From: Crossaster papposus
Taxonomy: Eukaryota > Echinodermata > Asteroidea > Velatida > Solasteridae
NCBI GenBank assembly: GCA_037893245.1
Contig: JBAIAA010000254.1
Location: 1 to 64,000, forward strand
Direction: 5' to 3'
Length of the DNA stretch: 64,000 nucleotides
Shown: positions 35,655 to 46,240 of the stretch, one piece after another
How the letters are laid out: each line of letters begins with the position of its first letter
How positions within the stretch are numbered: the stretch's first letter is position 1
Program-made: the position numbers and the translations under genes
The notes under the pieces: generated by a model
Database searches by the model: none
Seen by the model: the letters and a program-made list of their open reading frames with translations, nothing else
Told to the model about the DNA's origin: nothing

Positions 35655-35898
35655 AGACGATGTGCCCTCTGGCGTCACGTGTTTACACCTGTCTTCAATT
35701 GTGCCCGTCAATATGCGCACACATCGTGTTTTGCATAAAATTTGGTTGAGGAGTGACGCCACAGGTCAGACCACCTTTGAATTATGTGACCTCTGATGTC
35801 ACCTCTTAACCAAATGTATGTAAAACACGAAGCGTGCGCATATTAACGGGCACATTTAAATATAGATGTAAACAGAGGGCACATGGTCTATACTATTG
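35655..35898. mobile_element. Family D inverted-repeat element
   Basis: The left end TATAGACGATGTGCCCTCTG is mirrored by CAGAGGGCACATGGTCTATA. The interior has GCGCACACATCGTGTTTTGC and CTTAACCAAATGTATGTAAA. It follows directly on a family E copy, as at 7 kb. Confidence 0.88.
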
Positions 35899-36441
35899 TA
35901 TAACTTCAAGCTTGTACATGTACTTGCTGTCACAGTGGCGAGCACTGGCCTGTGGACCGTTTCCAAAACACAGGGGTCTAACAAAAGGCAGCACTGTTTT
36001 TGTCCTTCCATTTTTAGCCCTTGGATCAAAACACGGTACATGTATATATAAACGACTAGGCTCCTGTTAATTTGTGATCCTAATACCTAGACACACACAC
36101 CCTATTAACCCTAATGGCATTCCTATTACCTATAATGGCATTTTTATTAACCGGCAGGAACTGCCAATCTTCGTGGGACATTCCCTGGGCCCAAGATCCT
36201 CTGCACACACGCATTAATTGTCGTTGGGTGTCCCCCATCCTGTGCGCACAGGGCGTGGGGCCAACCGCGCTTCCTCTTTCTTAATTACTATCAGTTGTAA
36301 GATGTTCGAAAATTGGATAAGACGTTGGAATTAAGCACGAACCTCGCAAGGGGATTCTTTAATTACATACTGGTTGTAGGTGTGTTTTCTCTAGAATGAT
36401 TTGAAAGATTTGAAAAGGCGACGAGAAATGAGGAGAACAGG
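35899..36441. other. Spacer without recognisable genes
   Basis: Contains three or so short ATTACCTATAATGGCATT-like repeats at 36102-36142. No gene supported. Confidence 0.45.
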
Positions 36442-36685
36442 GACCAATTTCATAGAGCTGCTAAGCACAAAAATGTGCTTAGCATGATAATTCGTCCTTG
36501 GCGAAAAACAAGGTTACAGACCAAATTTTCACCTGATCTTTATTGTTTTGGATTGATAATCAGCTGTTTTTGAAAAAGCATGAAAAACACGTATAATTTT
36601 GGCTGGTAACCTGTTTTTAATGAGCAAGATTTGTTTGTGCTAAGCACATTTTTGTGCTTAGCAGCTCTATGAAATTGGCCCCAGA
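36441..36685. mobile_element. Family G inverted-repeat element
   Basis: GGGACCAATTTCATAGAGC and GCTCTATGAAATTGGCCCC form the ends. The body has GCTAAGCACAAAAATGTGC, AACAAGGTTACAGACC, AATCAGCTGTTTTTG and GTAACCTGTTTTTAATG. A full-length copy of about 245 bp. Confidence 0.92.
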
Positions 36686-36949
36686 CGATATTGGAGACAA
36701 ATGTGAACCGAAACAAAAGAGAGATGAAACGAGAATGAAAGACCAACGGTGTGAAATGACGAAGATACACGATATTTGAAGAGACCAGCGTAAGGTGTCG
36801 AGAAGTGGTGAGAAATGACGAGAAATAACGTGAACATAATGAGAATAAAGATAGGTGAAAAAAAAACGATCACAAAAAAAAATAAAAAAATGGAAGAAAG
36901 TGAATGAGAAGTGACGACACAAGCCCTTCGTCAGGTGAAGCAATATTGG

Positions 36950-36985
36950 GGTTAAGTGTCTTGCCCAAGGACGCGAGCACACTAC
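36950..36985. repeat. Conserved short-repeat motif
   Basis: GGTTAAGTGTCTTGCCCAAG resembles a sequence found inside many interspersed repeats of fish and marine invertebrates. No body of an element is defined around it. Confidence 0.3.
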
Positions 36986-38305
36986 TCTCTCCGCTGGGCT
37001 CTGCACCAAACTCCATAACATTAACGGAAAACATCATAAATAATAATGAGGTACACATCCTGTCCACTACCGTAAAATATTAACGATCGCACTTATTCCA
37101 ATTTCAGTAATATCGGCCACCTGTTAACTGCTCCATTCGGTTAAGTACTATATTTTTTTACGAGACTAAATTGGGTCAAGCATATTGCACTCTTAACGTA
37201 CCTATATTCTGAAGTCGATTTAAATAATTTCATAAGTGGTGCTGTGCTTTCTAAGCTGGGTGTTCTCTCCAGAAAATTACCTACGGATTTTAGGTGCTAA
37301 CAAGAAGGGCGGAGGAGGTTAACTTCAAGGTGTTGCCGCGTCGAGGAACAAGAAACACGAATAATCACGTGCTAATTAAAAATGACAACCTGAAATCCGC
37401 GAAGATCAAGTGGGAAAAGGCCGCCCAAGAAGAGATACGATCTATCAAGGAAATGCCGAATGGAGATTGTTTACGGTTATAAACGAAGTCATATCAACCC
37501 ATTCACCAACCCGAGTGAACGTATAATACTTTAATAGTTGTCAGCGATCGAGTTAATTAGAGCGATAGGCTTTACGGCTGCAAATTGGGCGTAGTTTAAG
37601 ACGCAACGTTGTCTTCGAGCTCGTCACGGGGGAAATCATTAATTTAGTTGTGTGATTTGGCCTTAACGAGCAGATGGAGCATTTACAACAAACATAAAAT
37701 TAAGGGTTTATAATACAAAGCAGCTGGATTTATTTTGAAAAAAATATCACAAAATGTTAATGCTATAATATTATGTACACAGTCATTATGTCTCTGAAGA
37801 AGATCTTGTTAAGATCGAAATATTAGGCCCTCTTAACATATTTGATTTGTATAATTTCAGGTCATTCCAGCCAGTAAGCAGTTTGCAGCAGTTTTAATCT
37901 TATTCGTGCTATAATGGTTATATCCACATGAAAGTATTTTCTTTGTTTTTGCCCCAGCCCCAACCACAACCTTTGTTTAATTTACCGCGACTGCAGTCGA
38001 TAGATAGCTGAATGATATATTGCACACTTGCCCTTTAGAATTAACAATTTTCCCTTTACACGTTGGACCAAATATAAACAAAATCATAACTATTTTGTTT
38101 TTTTGTTTTTTTTACATTTGCGCATCAGTTTTTTTGCTTCTATAAATATCATCATGCTGGTCCCAAACAAAATCCGATCGTGTTTTTTGTTTGTCTTTTA
38201 GTCATGGCGTCTTCTGTCCGTCCACGGTTCAACAGGCTTTTTGTCGAAACTGTCAGTTGGCGCCGACACCGCCACTGTGTTCTTATTCCTCCATGGAAAA
38301 GCAGG
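36986..38305. other. Spacer without a firm gene call
   Basis: A 61-codon frame at 37294-37482 (ending KEMPNGDCLRL) looks somewhat protein-like but lacks splice context or family. The 37780-37860 part has TCTGAAGAAGATCTTG with its partial complement, a small hairpin. Otherwise AT-rich. Confidence 0.35.
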
Positions 38306-38551
38306 GGCCAATTTCATAGAGCTGCTAAGCACAACATTTGCTTAGCATGGCAATTTGTCCTTGGCAAAAACAAGGTTACAGACCAAATTTTCACCCGATC
38401 TTTATTGTTCTGGATTGATAATCAGCTGGTTTTGTTTGCTTAGCATGAAAAACACGTATAATTTTGGCTGGTATAACCTGTTTTTAATAAGCAAGACTAT
38501 TTTGTGCTAAGCAATTATTTTTGCTTAGCAACTCTATGAAATTGGCCCCAG
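38305..38551. mobile_element. Family G inverted-repeat element
   Basis: GGGGCCAATTTCATAGAGC and CTCTATGAAATTGGCCCC ends, with the same internal AACAAGGTTACAGACC and GATTGATAATCAGCTGG blocks as the 36.4 kb copy, about 1.9 kb away. Confidence 0.92.
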
Positions 38552-38879
38552 ATAGCACATACGGGTATTTCCACGATGGATATTCCTCCATGCACGGACT
38601 TGACAGGTGTAGCATGAATTTCAGACTCTATAAAATCCGGACTCGTTTAGTAGTAGTATTGCGCATGCCTAAGCGCATGAAGATACCATGGAGAGTGACC
38701 GGTCACATGCGAACATTTAACCAATAATACTGGGTGCAGGGTTGTTCTAAAGAGCATTTTGAGAGCCATGCATTTGAAGGATTGTAAAAATACAGTGTAC
38801 CACCTCGGTACGGGAGTGTGAGCTTCTAATTCTGAGCATTTGGGATGAATCTGGCCCTGGAATTGGCACTACTTGGCTC

Positions 38880-39110
38880 TTGAGCGAGAGGATATTTTTT
38901 TTCAAAATGGACGCTCTGCAGATTGGGCTTCAGCACTATTTTTTTGGGTGTTCTCCTTTGGAGGGAAATATCACCCAAAGGTTATCAGATGACCCCACAC
39001 AAATTGAAAAGAAAATGAAAGATGGTGAAATAAGCTTCATTTTGGTGTATAGTTTAGTCACCTTGGAGAGTTGTGAGTATTTTCCCCATTTTTTTGAAGT
39101 TGGGGTATTT
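38880..39110 (+). repeat. Possible interspersed segment
   Basis: AAATTGAAAAGAAAATGAAAG and GTGAAATAAGCTT recur near 15.25 kb, and a weaker version follows the candidate exon at 59.8 kb. A 134-codon frame covers it but contains no motif I recognise, and the repetition argues against a unique gene. Confidence 0.25.
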
Positions 39111-39239
39111 ATCATTGTTGTCTATGGGACTTTATTTGGATGTGCGCAACCTACCATAGGAAAAAAAATTAGTCCGATTTCCACAGAAGTCTCATTTTCA
39201 CACGACACCGGTGTCGTGCGTGCACACTGCATGCACGCC

Positions 39240-39345
39240 AGCGCAGCGAAGCGGCTTTCCCTGTCGTCCCCGGTCTATTTATAGGCCAGTCGCTAGGATA
39301 CACCAGCTGGTGGACGCTAACCAATCATGTCGCGCGCTCCTTATC
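39240..39345 (+). promoter_or_regulatory. TATA- and CCAAT-containing promoter-like segment
   Basis: CTATTTATAGG at 39273-39283 matches a TATA box, in GC-rich DNA. AACCAATCA lies at 39319-39327, unusually downstream of it. It precedes the 39459 ORF by about 180 bases. The evidence is positional only. Confidence 0.2.
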
Positions 39346-39458
39346 ACTGGGTCAACTGCAGGCAGCTAGCTGCAAGTTTGTTTGTCAAAAGAGCTGTCAA
39401 ACGAGCAGTGCGTTTACGTTGTACGTACCGATGAAGCACTCACGAACTAAACGATAGA

Positions 39459-39743
39459 ATGCCTGGTTGTAATTGTGGGCCTATCGCGGAGAAAAGAAAA
39501 CTACTTTTAAAAATGTGCAGGGACAGTATACCTGATTTCATTTCATTTCATTTCGAACTTACAAGGTATTTAAAAACGGATAACCCATTTCTTTTTCAAA
39601 TTTATACTACTCAGTGTTACTTGTTAGATAAAATAAAATGTCATTTGTCTAAACTACTGTTGTTTATGAAACATCTAGTGATTTATAAAAAGAAATTGGT
39701 CAAAAAGGTAGCAGACATTTACAAAAACACATCACTAAAGTGA
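39459..39743 (+). CDS. Unrecognised 94-codon ORF
   Basis: ATG in a weak context (A at -4, G at -2) opens a Lys/Leu-rich frame that begins MPGCNCGPIAEKRKLLLKM and ends KKLVKKVADIYKNTSLK. There is no signal peptide, membrane segment or known domain. The first 30 codons sit in GC-richer DNA than the rest, so if real it may be a first exon with the AT-rich tail as read-through. It ends about 10 bases before a divergent family A element. Most likely fortuitous. Confidence 0.15.
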   Translation: MPGCNCGPIAEKRKLLLKMCRDSIPDFISFHFELTRYLKTDNPFLFQIYTTQCYLLDKIKCHLSKLLLFMKHLVIYKKKLVKKVADIYKNTSLK

Positions 39744-39752
39744 AGTGTTCAT

Positions 39753-40232
39753 TAAAGGATACACTCATTTGCTTTTGATGTAATGAGGAATGGACGAATT
39801 TGGAGTTAATATTTCATAGCAAACATTTCCACCAAAGTTGTGTGTTTATGGACGCTGGACATTATCAGGAAGAAAAAAATAGTCTGGTTCCATGACCCTG
39901 CTTTGGAAGAAACGGGGCAATTTATGAATGTCAGCGAATTATCGGGTCAGGGAACCAGACTAGATTTCACGGATGTGTAACCGATTGCAAATAAAATGTT
40001 GAATACATTTCGAAGTTGGGGGCAGTATTTTAAAATTAGTTGGTGTTTTTTTCTCCATCGTTGGAAATTGATTTTGTTTAATTATGTCACTTTTCTCGAA
40101 AGTAATAAGCCCACGAGGTGCCATAATTACATATGATGCTTTCAATCGCTTACAGTAATATTGCAAGGTACACGTCACAATAATTCAGTAGTTTGTTTAA
40201 TGTTTGCAAATATTGTATATTATCTTTAAAGG
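39753..40232 (+). mobile_element. Divergent family A-like element
   Basis: TTAAAGGATACACTCATTTGC and GCAAATATTGTATATTATCTTTAA ends, with GGAATGGACGAATTTGG and ATAATTCAGTAGTTTG echoing family A positions. The body is otherwise different and includes a TAGTCTGGTTCC pair (39880 and 39950) in inverted orientation. About 480 bp. Probably a sister subfamily. Confidence 0.65.
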
Positions 40233-40393
40233 TAATATACACCATTGCTTGAATTGTAAGTTTTGAACTTTGGATCCAGCACATAACATTAATTTTGACT
40301 CAATGTTGACCCCCAAACCTTTATTTAAGGTGAACGGTGATAAAACGTTCATTTTATCATGCCCTCCGTGAACTTTGCAAACATGAACTGGGT

Positions 40394-40773
40394 TTAAAGG
40401 TAGGATACACCATTGGTAATTGCTTGAATTGTCAGGAATGGTAGATTCGGGGTTGTTGGATTTTATAGTAAATATCGTTTAACTGACCTGTCCGAAGTTT
40501 AACAATCACGGATAAAGCAAAAAAAACCAAAAAACGGCGTCGGGCAGTTGTTCTTCTTGTTCTTGGGGTTTTTTTCGCGATCGCCGTCCGACGATTGGGA
40601 TTTTGTTTTATAAAATTCGATTTTTCGAAACAGTCAAAGCAGGATATCTATAGCGCCATCATTTTGCTTGATGCCTACAATCATTATTTACTTTCAATTT
40701 TAGTAAGACATTTCTTAACAATTCGGTAATACATTTTGTTTAAATAACTGCAAATGGTGTATCCTTCCTTTAA
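40394..40773 (+). mobile_element. Family A MITE, forward copy
   Basis: TTAAAGGTAGGATACACC to GTGTATCCTTCCTTTAA, 380 bp. The hairpin reads CGCGATCGCCGTCCGACGATTG. Confidence 0.92.
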
Positions 40774-41133
40774 AACTATCAAATCAAAATGGCGATTGCA
40801 GTATACAGAAGCCAACAAAATAAAGGCAGAACATCTATTATCAAAACAACAAAGAACGAATTTACAACGACAAAGCAAACAAATTGCCAAGTAAAAACAA
40901 ATATAAATAGACATGTTGAAATGAAAAGGTATACATGTCATTTTTGAATGATATTCCCATTACGGTTGAAGTTAGGTATTAACGCATGGATGTACATTAA
41001 TTGGGCATGAACAGGCCGTACATAATTGAAAAATGGCAGATTTAAGTTCATTGTCATGGTGACTCGCTCAAAAGGATTTCTTTTATCTCACCAGCTGGCG
41101 GACGACGCGCGACGGATCAATGAATCGCGCTCC
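40774..41133. other. Spacer
   Basis: A-rich to 40940, then ordinary sequence; GCGACGG-type CpG words near 41100. No gene supported apart from the following minus-strand ORF. Confidence 0.4.
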
Positions 41134-41451
41134 TCAAATCTCGTGCAGTTGAACACGCCTGGCAGTTTGCAGGAATAGTGCAATAGATAAACCGCAGGCT
41201 ACGGTGACACCAACTACACGGTCGAAATGAATAGCTGCGTCAATCGGCTTGGGCTCCACGAAGTCGGGACCCGTTCGTTGAGTGAATTCGTGTTCGGATT
41301 TAATGGCCTCACGATACCGTATCCATTTACAACAACAAAAAAGCTCCGCACTGCCCTGTTGTTTCATCCAATTTGAAGGCCTTTTAGGGAAAGACAAATA
41401 GACCGTGTTATCTTTATGGATGGGGGTATATAGAGAACGGTCGTCAGACAA
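41134..41451 (-). CDS. Candidate exon: unrecognised protein with C-terminal membrane segment
   Basis: A 105-codon open frame on the minus strand. The codons of its second half favour C or G at third positions, unlike the AT-rich surroundings. The only internal ATG gives a 77-residue product beginning MKQQGSAELF. A cysteine triplet (FCCCKW) follows, then a polar section with RTGPDFVEPKPIDA. A hydrophobic stretch, VVGVTVACGLSIALFL, about 15 residues before the C-terminus, is long enough for one membrane span. The ending is ARRVQLHEI and TGA. The upstream minus strand has CTTTCCCTAAAAG just before the ATG codon, a possible acceptor. It could be the last exon of a small single-pass, perhaps mitochondrial, protein. 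I do not recognise the family. Confidence 0.3.
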   Translation of the reverse strand: MSDDRSLYTPIHKDNTVYLSFPKRPSNWMKQQGSAELFCCCKWIRYREAIKSEHEFTQRTGPDFVEPKPIDAAIHFDRVVGVTVACGLSIALFLQTARRVQLHEI

Positions 41452-41735
41452 GTTGGAGTCGCGTGCACCTGAACTTACACAAACATCGCTGGTATTTAAA
41501 GGGACGTGTTTTTTGGCAATTGAAAATATTGAAAGTCGGATTTTGCAAGTGCAGCGCGGTAAAAGTTTAAAGTGCTGGCTCGAGTTACTATGAAAGTCAG
41601 TGTAGGCCCTATAATTATGTATAACAAAAAAACTTTTAATATATATATTTTTTTCAATTGGCAGTTAAACTTAGTTTGAAATTGTAAATACAAAAAAATG
41701 TCTGCAAATTATTAAACGGTCTGAAAAATCTGTCT

Positions 41736-42510
41736 GTACACTAAAAAATGTTTTCGTAAACTAACGGGTTTTTTACCTGTTAAAAAAAAAACATCGCCGT
41801 ATTTTAGTTTAATGGATTTTGAACGTAAAATTACGGTACTGGCGACCTAGAAAATATCACACATCCGTAGTTTTCATGTTGTAACGTTAATACAAAGAGG
41901 ATTTACAAGATCACTGTCAAAATACAACATTTTGTACATCAACACAAACAAAGCGTTAGAGAATCTACTTACATTAATATATGCAGCAACTGACCAATCA
42001 GAACTGAGAAAATCTGCTAATTCATAAAAATGTTAAATTCTGGTTTTTAGACCCAAAATGCACTTTCCTTACCATAATTTGTTATTATTCAAACAATTCC
42101 ATAATAAAATGTTGACTTTTGGCAAACATAGGTTCATAATTGCATTAGATCTCCTTGCGTATTAAAAATATTAAAATCATTCATGGAAAAGCGTGAGCAG
42201 GTCATGTTCATAGTTAGTAGGTTATCGTAGCATTTGTACACTACCTACTCTTAATGTGTAATAACTTATTTCCCACTTCATTCATACCAGTTAAATTTAT
42301 CTTACGTTACTTTGTGGCATTCTAGCCGAATTTCAGTAACGTACTGGTTTTTTCATACCCCGTCTTTTTACAGGAAAAGCATTCGAAAGTCGTAAACAAA
42401 ACACGCCAGTTCCGGAAAAAAACATGGCCACCTTTTGTTTACATGACGGACCTGGCGCCCCGACTACCAGGACTTTCCCATACAATTACGGCTTATGTTT
42501 TACAGTGTAC
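41736..42510. mobile_element. Inverted-repeat element with GTACACT ends
   Basis: GTACACTAAAAAATG, TTTTCGTAA on the left is mirrored by TTACGGCTTATGTTTTAC and AGTGTAC on the right. The body is AT-rich and lacks coding potential; GTAACGT-type words recur in both halves. About 775 bp. A single copy in this window. Confidence 0.45.
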
Positions 42511-43221
42511 TAGTAGTACACGTACCAGTATAATTTCCTTCTCTCAGAGATTAAACTAATCTTATTTCAGGCACTAGTCTGCAAAATCCTACACCTGTGA
42601 AATATAAGTTTGGCATAGGCGTAGGCCGATAGAAACAGTCTTACATTTTTAGACTTCATGTTTTGTATTACGAATTGTTATGGTCACTGGAGTTTCAATT
42701 ATTGCATTGATGGCCGAGAAACCCTGTTACAAAACTTTAGACCAATGAAACACGTCACTCATACTGTTTTGACCAACGCCGGTAATGAGCAATTACTTGA
42801 TTCTGCAAGGGCATTCAAGTTACAATCTAAAACAACCGGCAAAACTGTCCAACTGCATTGAGTTAGGCTGAAGACACTTGTTGCCATATATACAATCACA
42901 GAAGCGTCGTTTTTCTCTCTCTCTCTATAGGTCCGTTTCGGGATGAGGTGTCAAACGTTTACGTAGACTTGCAAAATCAACTGCCATTAGTCAGTAGGGG
43001 GCGACACAGCAGAAATAAAAGTACTTTACGTCAATTTTGATGAAAGCCAGGTTTCCGGTACTAGTTACCGCCCGTCAAAATGCATTTTCATCTGTTCGTG
43101 TCATTACCGCAGGCTGACATGCTTACAGCACATTGTCTGGGGTTACGTGATGGACCTCGAAAAGAGGGTTTGGTAAGGAAACAGTGGCCCAGAAACAAAA
43201 TCTTACTCTGTCCCTTGGAAT
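42511..43221. other. Spacer without recognisable genes
   Basis: Contains a (CT)n run at 42913-42925. The 67-codon frame at 42658 has no domain. No repeat copy recognised. Confidence 0.4.
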
Positions 43222-43615
43222 TTAAAGGTAGGATACACCATTGGTAATTGCTTGAATTATTATGAATGGGTGGATTTGGGGGGTTGTATTTTATAGTAAA
43301 TATTGTGACCTGTCCGAAGTTTGACAATCCTGGATGCCGAGGAAAGCAAGAAAAACAGAGTTCGTTTACAACCGGCCGTCAGGCAATGATTCCTAATGTT
43401 GTTCTAGATTTTATGGCGAATGCCGTCCGGCGATCGTATTTTTTTTTTTAATAAAATTACTTTTTCGGAAGAATTACAGGATAATTATCTAGCGCAATTC
43501 TTTTGCTGGATACCTACAAGTACAACAATTATTTATTTTCAAATAAGTAAGATATTTCCTAATAATTCGGTAGTAAAACTTTTCGATATCTGCAAATGGT
43601 GTATCCTACTTTTAA
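43222..43615 (+). mobile_element. Family A MITE, complete forward copy
   Basis: TTAAAGGTAGGATACACC to GTGTATCCTACTTTTAA, 394 bp, with all internal blocks in order and the hairpin GCGAATGCCGTCCGGCGATCG. Confidence 0.93.
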
Positions 43616-43639
43616 TAAATGGGGAGCAGTGTTTGTTAA

Positions 43640-43757
43640 AAATTTACAATAGGTGCCGTAATTTCACAGAATGCTTGAGACTGTTATTCGCTTACAGTCC
43701 AGTAAGGTATTTCATAATAATTCAGTAGTTTTCAGTAATTGTACCGCAACTTTAAAT
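43640..43757 (+). mobile_element. Right-end fragment of the divergent A-like subfamily
   Basis: CGCTTACAGTCCAGTAAGG, TTCATAATAATTCAGTAG and GCAACTTTAA match the right part of the 39.75-40.23 kb element. Confidence 0.5.
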
Positions 43758-43900
43758 AACTAAACATGCAGGTATTACTTTACGTCCAATGGGATATCTA
43801 CCTGCACCACATTATACGCTTGTATTATTAAGCCCAAATAATTACTTTTTTCTTTCTCTTCCACCCCCCTATATCTCTCGGAGTTATGGTCCGCGGAGTG

Positions 43901-43999
43901 CTATATAGTGACGCACGCCATAATCTGAGTCACTAGTGTTTTCAGCCGCGGGCCGCGGCCCGGCCGAGTCGGTGCATGCCGCGTCAGTCAGTCCCCACC
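43901..43999 (+). promoter_or_regulatory. TATA-type promoter-like segment with AP-1 site
   Basis: CTATATAG at 43901-43908 sits about 100 bases before a Kozak-perfect ATG. TGAGTCA at 43926-43932 is an AP-1 consensus. The DNA then becomes very GC-rich (GCCGCGGGCCGCGGCCCGGC, 43944-43963). If TATA is used, transcription would start near 43932. Confidence 0.35.
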
Positions 44000-44119
44000 A
44001 TGACTAGCAAAGATGACGCGGCAAAGGGCTCCCCGTCACCAGCCAGTCGCCCGAGCGAGACGGACACCCCGACCACCAACAAGTCGGCAAAATCTCCCCC
44101 TTCTCAATGGGAATTCTAA
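44000..44119 (+). CDS. Candidate short ORF or first exon
   Basis: CCCACCATGA is a near-ideal start context. It opens 39 codons beginning MTSKDDAAKGSPSPASRPSE and ending KSPPSQWEF, then TAA at 44117-44119. Codons strongly favour C or G at third positions. The peptide is Ser/Pro/Thr/Lys-rich, disordered-looking, with SP and TP phospho-acceptor-like motifs, as in many N-termini. No strong splice donor precedes the stop: GTCGGC and GTCGCC are weak. It is either a micropeptide, a first exon with an unusual donor, or a gene broken here. It may belong with the candidate exon at 45.74 kb. Confidence 0.35.
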   Translation: MTSKDDAAKGSPSPASRPSETDTPTTNKSAKSPPSQWEF

Positions 44120-44564
44120 TTGATTATGAAACACCCAAACCACCTTTTTCACCAACAGACAGCCTTTATGTCTCCCGCCACTCGCCGACCGCAAAAAAAA
44201 AATATAAAAAAAATCGTCAAGTTACTCTCTTTTTTTGTACTACAACCGCGACGAGTTTGTTGGTATGGCGTTGGCCGAAGGCGCTTTCGTGTACACAGTC
44301 GTCGCATCGTCGCGACACTGTGTCCCCTGCTTCTAAGCCAAATGACCATTACCATCTCATAAGTATACCACACAAAAAAACTACCAATTGTTCTCATTTT
44401 CTTTAGGCATGTTTAGTCATGAACCGGCGACAGGTTCTCGAAGATTAATATGTTTAATTCAGACATTGACAGTTCGGGAAACCGCCAAGTTGGTAGAGAC
44501 GAGTGCAATAATATTAATAATGTGTGTGTTAATATTGTGATTTATTTGACGATCTCTTTAGTTA

Positions 44565-45263
44565 ATGGGCCAGTCACAAATCAGTTGCGATGCGTCGGCG
44601 ATGGGTAAAACCGGGAAATTTGAACAAAATCTTGAGACAGATCTCACGATTTTGCACCCGTCGGAGGCGCTCTCCGGACGCCTGCGGCTTGTCGCAGATT
44701 TTTTTGGCATCGCCACACCCGTCGCGGTCCCCAACTTTGAACTTAAAATTTTAAGATTGCTCGCAAGATTTTTCACCCATTTTGGGCATCCCAGACACAA
44801 TCTCCGATGACCTACGATGCCCTCCGATTAATCGGAGGCGTCCTCCGAATAATCTGAGACTAGTCGCAAGATTCTGTGTGGGATTTGAAATTCAGGTTGA
44901 GATTCAATGTCTGCGAGTGGTCTCCGGCGCCCTCCGACTGAATCGGAGGCGCCCTGCGACGATTCGTACGCTTTCTGTGATCGTCTCCGACGAATCGTAC
45001 GGTGGAATCGTAGTAAATCGCCGTGTATATAAGGGCGCCTCCGATCGGATCGCTAAAAGTTTGAGACGCTCTTGCTGCAGGAGGCTGTGACAGAAGATTT
45101 TCGACAAAACCGGGTCAAAATCCTTGAAAAAATCTCAGACAATGTGACTGCTCCACTTTTATTAGGATTATTGCTAGGATTGTTCAAGGATTCTTTATTT
45201 TCTACGACGACCCCCGGCCAAAACTAATCCCCGACAGATCGCCGACATTGTGACTGGGCCATT
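44565..45263. mobile_element. 700 bp foldback with perfect 15-base ends
   Basis: AATGGGCCAGTCACAA at the left and TTGTGACTGGGCCATT at the right are exact reverse complements. AGTT flanks both sides (44561-44564 and 45264-45267), consistent with a target duplication. The interior repeats CTCCGA, TCGGAGGCG and GTCGCAAGATT words in both orientations, is CpG-rich, and has no frame with domains. Single copy here. Confidence 0.8.
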
Positions 45264-45265
45264 AG

Positions 45266-45736
45266 TTGTAATTTGGAAATTAACTTAGCGCTCATTTTAA
45301 AATCTCACCCCCCTTAAAATTGGATCTCACACAAACCGGAATACATGATCCATCTAAAAACCAAGTTAAGACGTTCACAAGTTTGTATAGATTAGATCTC
45401 CTTGTCCTGGATAAAGTTTATTCGTGCTTTGAAACAATTCCTTTGTCCCTTGTCCTAATTCAATTTTTCCAGCTGGCCACTTTTCAAGACGAAGTCGCTC
45501 GTAAAATGCAAACCGTGCACAAATCAAGTATACTCGAGATATGTCGATGTTCTTCAATTCACAATAACCTCATTGATAACCATAAACAATGACAGACAAA
45601 CCCTCCAATTGATCCCACCAATAAAAAAATGGAACATTTATCAACACTACAGCTTCAACTATAGATCGTTGATAACGTCACGTACCGCGGTGCGGTTCCC
45701 AGGGTGATAGCTATAGTGGAGGAGTGTCCTCTCCAG
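45266..45736. other. Spacer without recognisable genes
   Basis: AT-rich, with a 90-codon frame at 45320 that has no motif. GTGATAGCTATAG and GTCCTCTCCAG at its end could act as acceptor context for the following candidate exon. Confidence 0.35.
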
Positions 45737-45918
45737 AGGTACCAAGGCGGCCTGCCAGCCCTCCATCTCCCCATCTCCCGGAAGACCGGGCGGTCACAAT
45801 GCTTGGCTCCGCCAGACAACCATGGGAAAATAACATTCGGGCTACAGCATTCGAGAGAAAGACTATACAGTCAACTCAAAGGGCCAAACTACGAGGCGAT
45901 CCGCTTCCAAAACAACAG
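45737..45918 (+). CDS. Candidate internal exon, family unknown
   Basis: Flanked by CCTCTCCAG (acceptor, ending 45736) and CAACAG|GTATAC (donor at 45919). In the frame read as GTA CCA AGG it encodes about 60 residues: VPRRPASPPSPHLPEDRAV, then MLGSARQPWENNIRATAFER, then KTIQSTQRAKLRGDPLPKQQ. The first part is Pro-rich and the second basic and polar with no transmembrane part. Codon use and G+C exceed the spacer around it. It may follow the 44.0 kb ORF on the same strand, but the reading frame across the join is unproven. Another frame is also open (from 45704), so the choice of frame is not certain. Confidence 0.3.
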
Positions 45919-46240
45919 GTATACCAGATACCTGAGGTGTGAGATGGTCTTTAGCGTGGGGTACAATTTGAAAAAAAATACCGTCAGTAAGACGGGAAAG
46001 TGACAGCAAAAGGAAATTCTGGAAGACCTGAACGTTTGAAAAAGTACCTGTACGGAAATAAATGCTCTATACAACTAACAGCAAAAGGTTGTAGGAGTTC
46101 GACTGATGATTCCGTAAAAAAAATCTTAAAAGAACATTCAACTAAACGATATCAAGGCCCTTGTAACATCCACCAAACCTCTTCAACAGGAGTATGGAGT
46201 ATCATTAATAATTGAAATAAAAAGTATGGAAATAACGCTA
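45919..46240. other. Spacer after the candidate exon
   Basis: A-rich, with GACGGGAAAGTGACAGC. The 71-codon frame at 46000 is lysine-rich with no motif. If the 45.74 kb exon is real, this would be intron. Confidence 0.35.

Noticed and set aside
37294-37482. 61-codon plus-strand frame ending GDCLRL
   Set aside because: Plausible composition but no supporting splice or promoter signals and no recognised motif.
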